64,000 bases of DNA from Thermoplasmata archaeon. Its GTDB lineage: Archaea; Thermoplasmatota; Penumbrarchaeia; JAEHCK01. The position numbers and the translations under genes are program-made. Shown here one piece after another: positions 63,284-64,000 of the stretch. The DNA is taken from NCBI GenBank assembly GCA_020696345.1, contig JAEHCK010000001.1:1-64000 (forward strand). The letters run 5' to 3'. The notes under the pieces were generated by a model that ran no database searches, was not told the DNA's origin, and saw only the letters and a list, made by a program, of their open reading frames with translations. Position 1 is the first letter of the stretch; each line of letters opens with the position of its first letter.

Positions 63284-63601
63284 ATGCTTGGTGGACCAGA
63301 AATAATAATTATCATCTTGGCCGTAGTAGTTCTCCTTTTCGGTGCAAAGAAGATTCCGGAATTCGCACGAAATCTGGGTAGAGCCCAGGCGGAGTTCAAG
63401 CGCGGTAAGTTGATAGTTGAGAAGGAGATCCGGGATGCGAATTATGAGGAGGAAGACGAAAGCACCTCCGGTAAAAAACCCAAAAGCTCTAAAAAGAAGT
63501 CAAAGAGCAAGATAATCAAAACGGCAAAAAATCTAGGAATAGATACCGAGGGCAAGAGCGAGGAAGAGTTGAAGAAAGAAATTGCTGAGCACTTAGAGTA
63601 A
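63284..63601 (+). CDS. tatA: Twin-arginine translocase subunit TatA
   Basis: A 105-residue TatA/E-type protein: a short extracytoplasmic start, one helix (IIIIILAVVVLLFGAKKIPE), and the FGAKKIPEFARNLGRAQAEF amphipathic region. The Lys-rich C-terminal part ends in a helical segment like a SAP domain (NLGIDTEGKSEEELKKEIAE). It forms the pore with TatC. There is no separate tatB, as usual in archaea. GGAAG lies about eight bases before the ATG. Confidence 0.92.
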   Translation: MLGGPEIIIIILAVVVLLFGAKKIPEFARNLGRAQAEFKRGKLIVEKEIRDANYEEEDESTSGKKPKSSKKKSKSKIIKTAKNLGIDTEGKSEEELKKEIAEHLE

Positions 63602-63671
63602 TTAGTATACTAGAATAAGTATAGCGCTATTTTTAATTCAATTTTCCAGGAGCATATAAGAGGTTCCAGAT

Positions 63672-64000
63672 ATGCCTATCAGTATTGCCATAGTTGCAGG
63701 TGGAAACTCAAAAAGATTTAAGGGCACTGGTGATAATAATAAGATCTTTTTTAAAATAAATGGTACGGGTAAGAAACTGGTTAATGTCATTTATGATCGA
63801 TTTAAACCGTTATCAGATGAGATCTTCATCCAGACCTCCGAGGTAAACTCCCTGGAAATTCGAGAGATATTTCCCAACGACAATGTATATATTGATACGA
63901 TTTCTAACAAGGGACCTTTAAGTGGAATTTATTCGGCATTATTACATGCAAAATATGATGGTGTGTTTATCGTGGCGGCAGATATGCCATATGTGGATGT
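63672..64000 (+). CDS. mobA: Molybdenum cofactor guanylyltransferase (partial at window end)
   Basis: The N-terminal 110 residues of a MobA-like nucleotidyltransferase: AIVAGGNSKRFKGTGDN (the P-loop-like start), KIFFKINGTGKK, KGPLSGIYSALLHAKYDG and VAADMPYV, where the Asp binds metal. MobA links GMP to molybdopterin to make the cofactor for the formate-dehydrogenase-type enzyme. The reading frame runs off the window end. AGAGGTTCC lies seven bases before the ATG. Confidence 0.85.
   Translation, partial: MPISIAIVAGGNSKRFKGTGDNNKIFFKINGTGKKLVNVIYDRFKPLSDEIFIQTSEVNSLEIREIFPNDNVYIDTISNKGPLSGIYSALLHAKYDGVFIVAADMPYVD

Overview
The window looks like a chromosomal stretch of an uncultured, AT-rich euryarchaeon, most likely a Thermoplasmata-type lineage (this placement is inference). 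Archaeal signs are a RaSEA-type archaeosine radical SAM protein, TATA boxes 25-35 bases upstream of several starts, GGTG-type ribosome binding sites, many TrmB/winged-helix regulators, UbiA prenyltransferases beside a geranylgeranyl reductase, and very large cell-surface proteins with DxDxDG calcium repeats. No rRNA, tRNA, insertion sequence with a transposase, or CRISPR array was seen.

Layout. 0-10 kb: a surface protein with a zinc-ribbon tail, a small unknown gene, a zinc-ribbon protein, the NAD(P)HX repair enzyme, a large secreted beta-sandwich protein, RaSEA and a duplicated-domain HTH regulator. 10-15 kb: a VapBC-like toxin-antitoxin pair between two copies of a short repeat, gene remnants, and two regulators. 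15-18 kb: a BtuFCD-type ABC importer whose promoter carries two phased palindromes. 19-21 kb: a sulfur-relay operon (three DsrE-like proteins, TusA, DsrE2) and an Lrp-type regulator. 21-25 kb: a PurF-like protein without the N-terminal cysteine, a nitroreductase, and an HTH/nucleotidyltransferase pair with a palindrome over its TATA box. 25-36 kb: two giant surface proteins. 36-46 kb: regulators, cupin, disulfide oxidoreductase, ferredoxin, a 1386-residue protein that appears to join a gingipain-like and an M14 peptidase, and small zinc ribbons.

46-64 kb is the most coherent region, an energy and export module. It has a membrane protein with an FAD oxidase and a CCG-domain iron-sulfur protein (lactate/glycolate dehydrogenase type), a seven-haem-site cytochrome c, FdhE, a Tat-exported formate-dehydrogenase-like pair (molybdopterin subunit plus iron-sulfur subunit with a C2H2 finger), prenyl-chain genes (two UbiA, geranylgeranyl reductase, polyprenyl synthase), TatC, TatA and the start of mobA. 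Together they suggest formate and hydroxyacid oxidation feeding a quinone pool, with Tat and molybdenum cofactor genes close by.

The intergenic DNA is unusually rich in short dispersed elements: a composite of three hairpins (A-B-C), arrays of degenerate 28-base units, a hairpin family at gene 3' ends, two other inverted-repeat families, and several minisatellites with a 27-base period. These are described individually.
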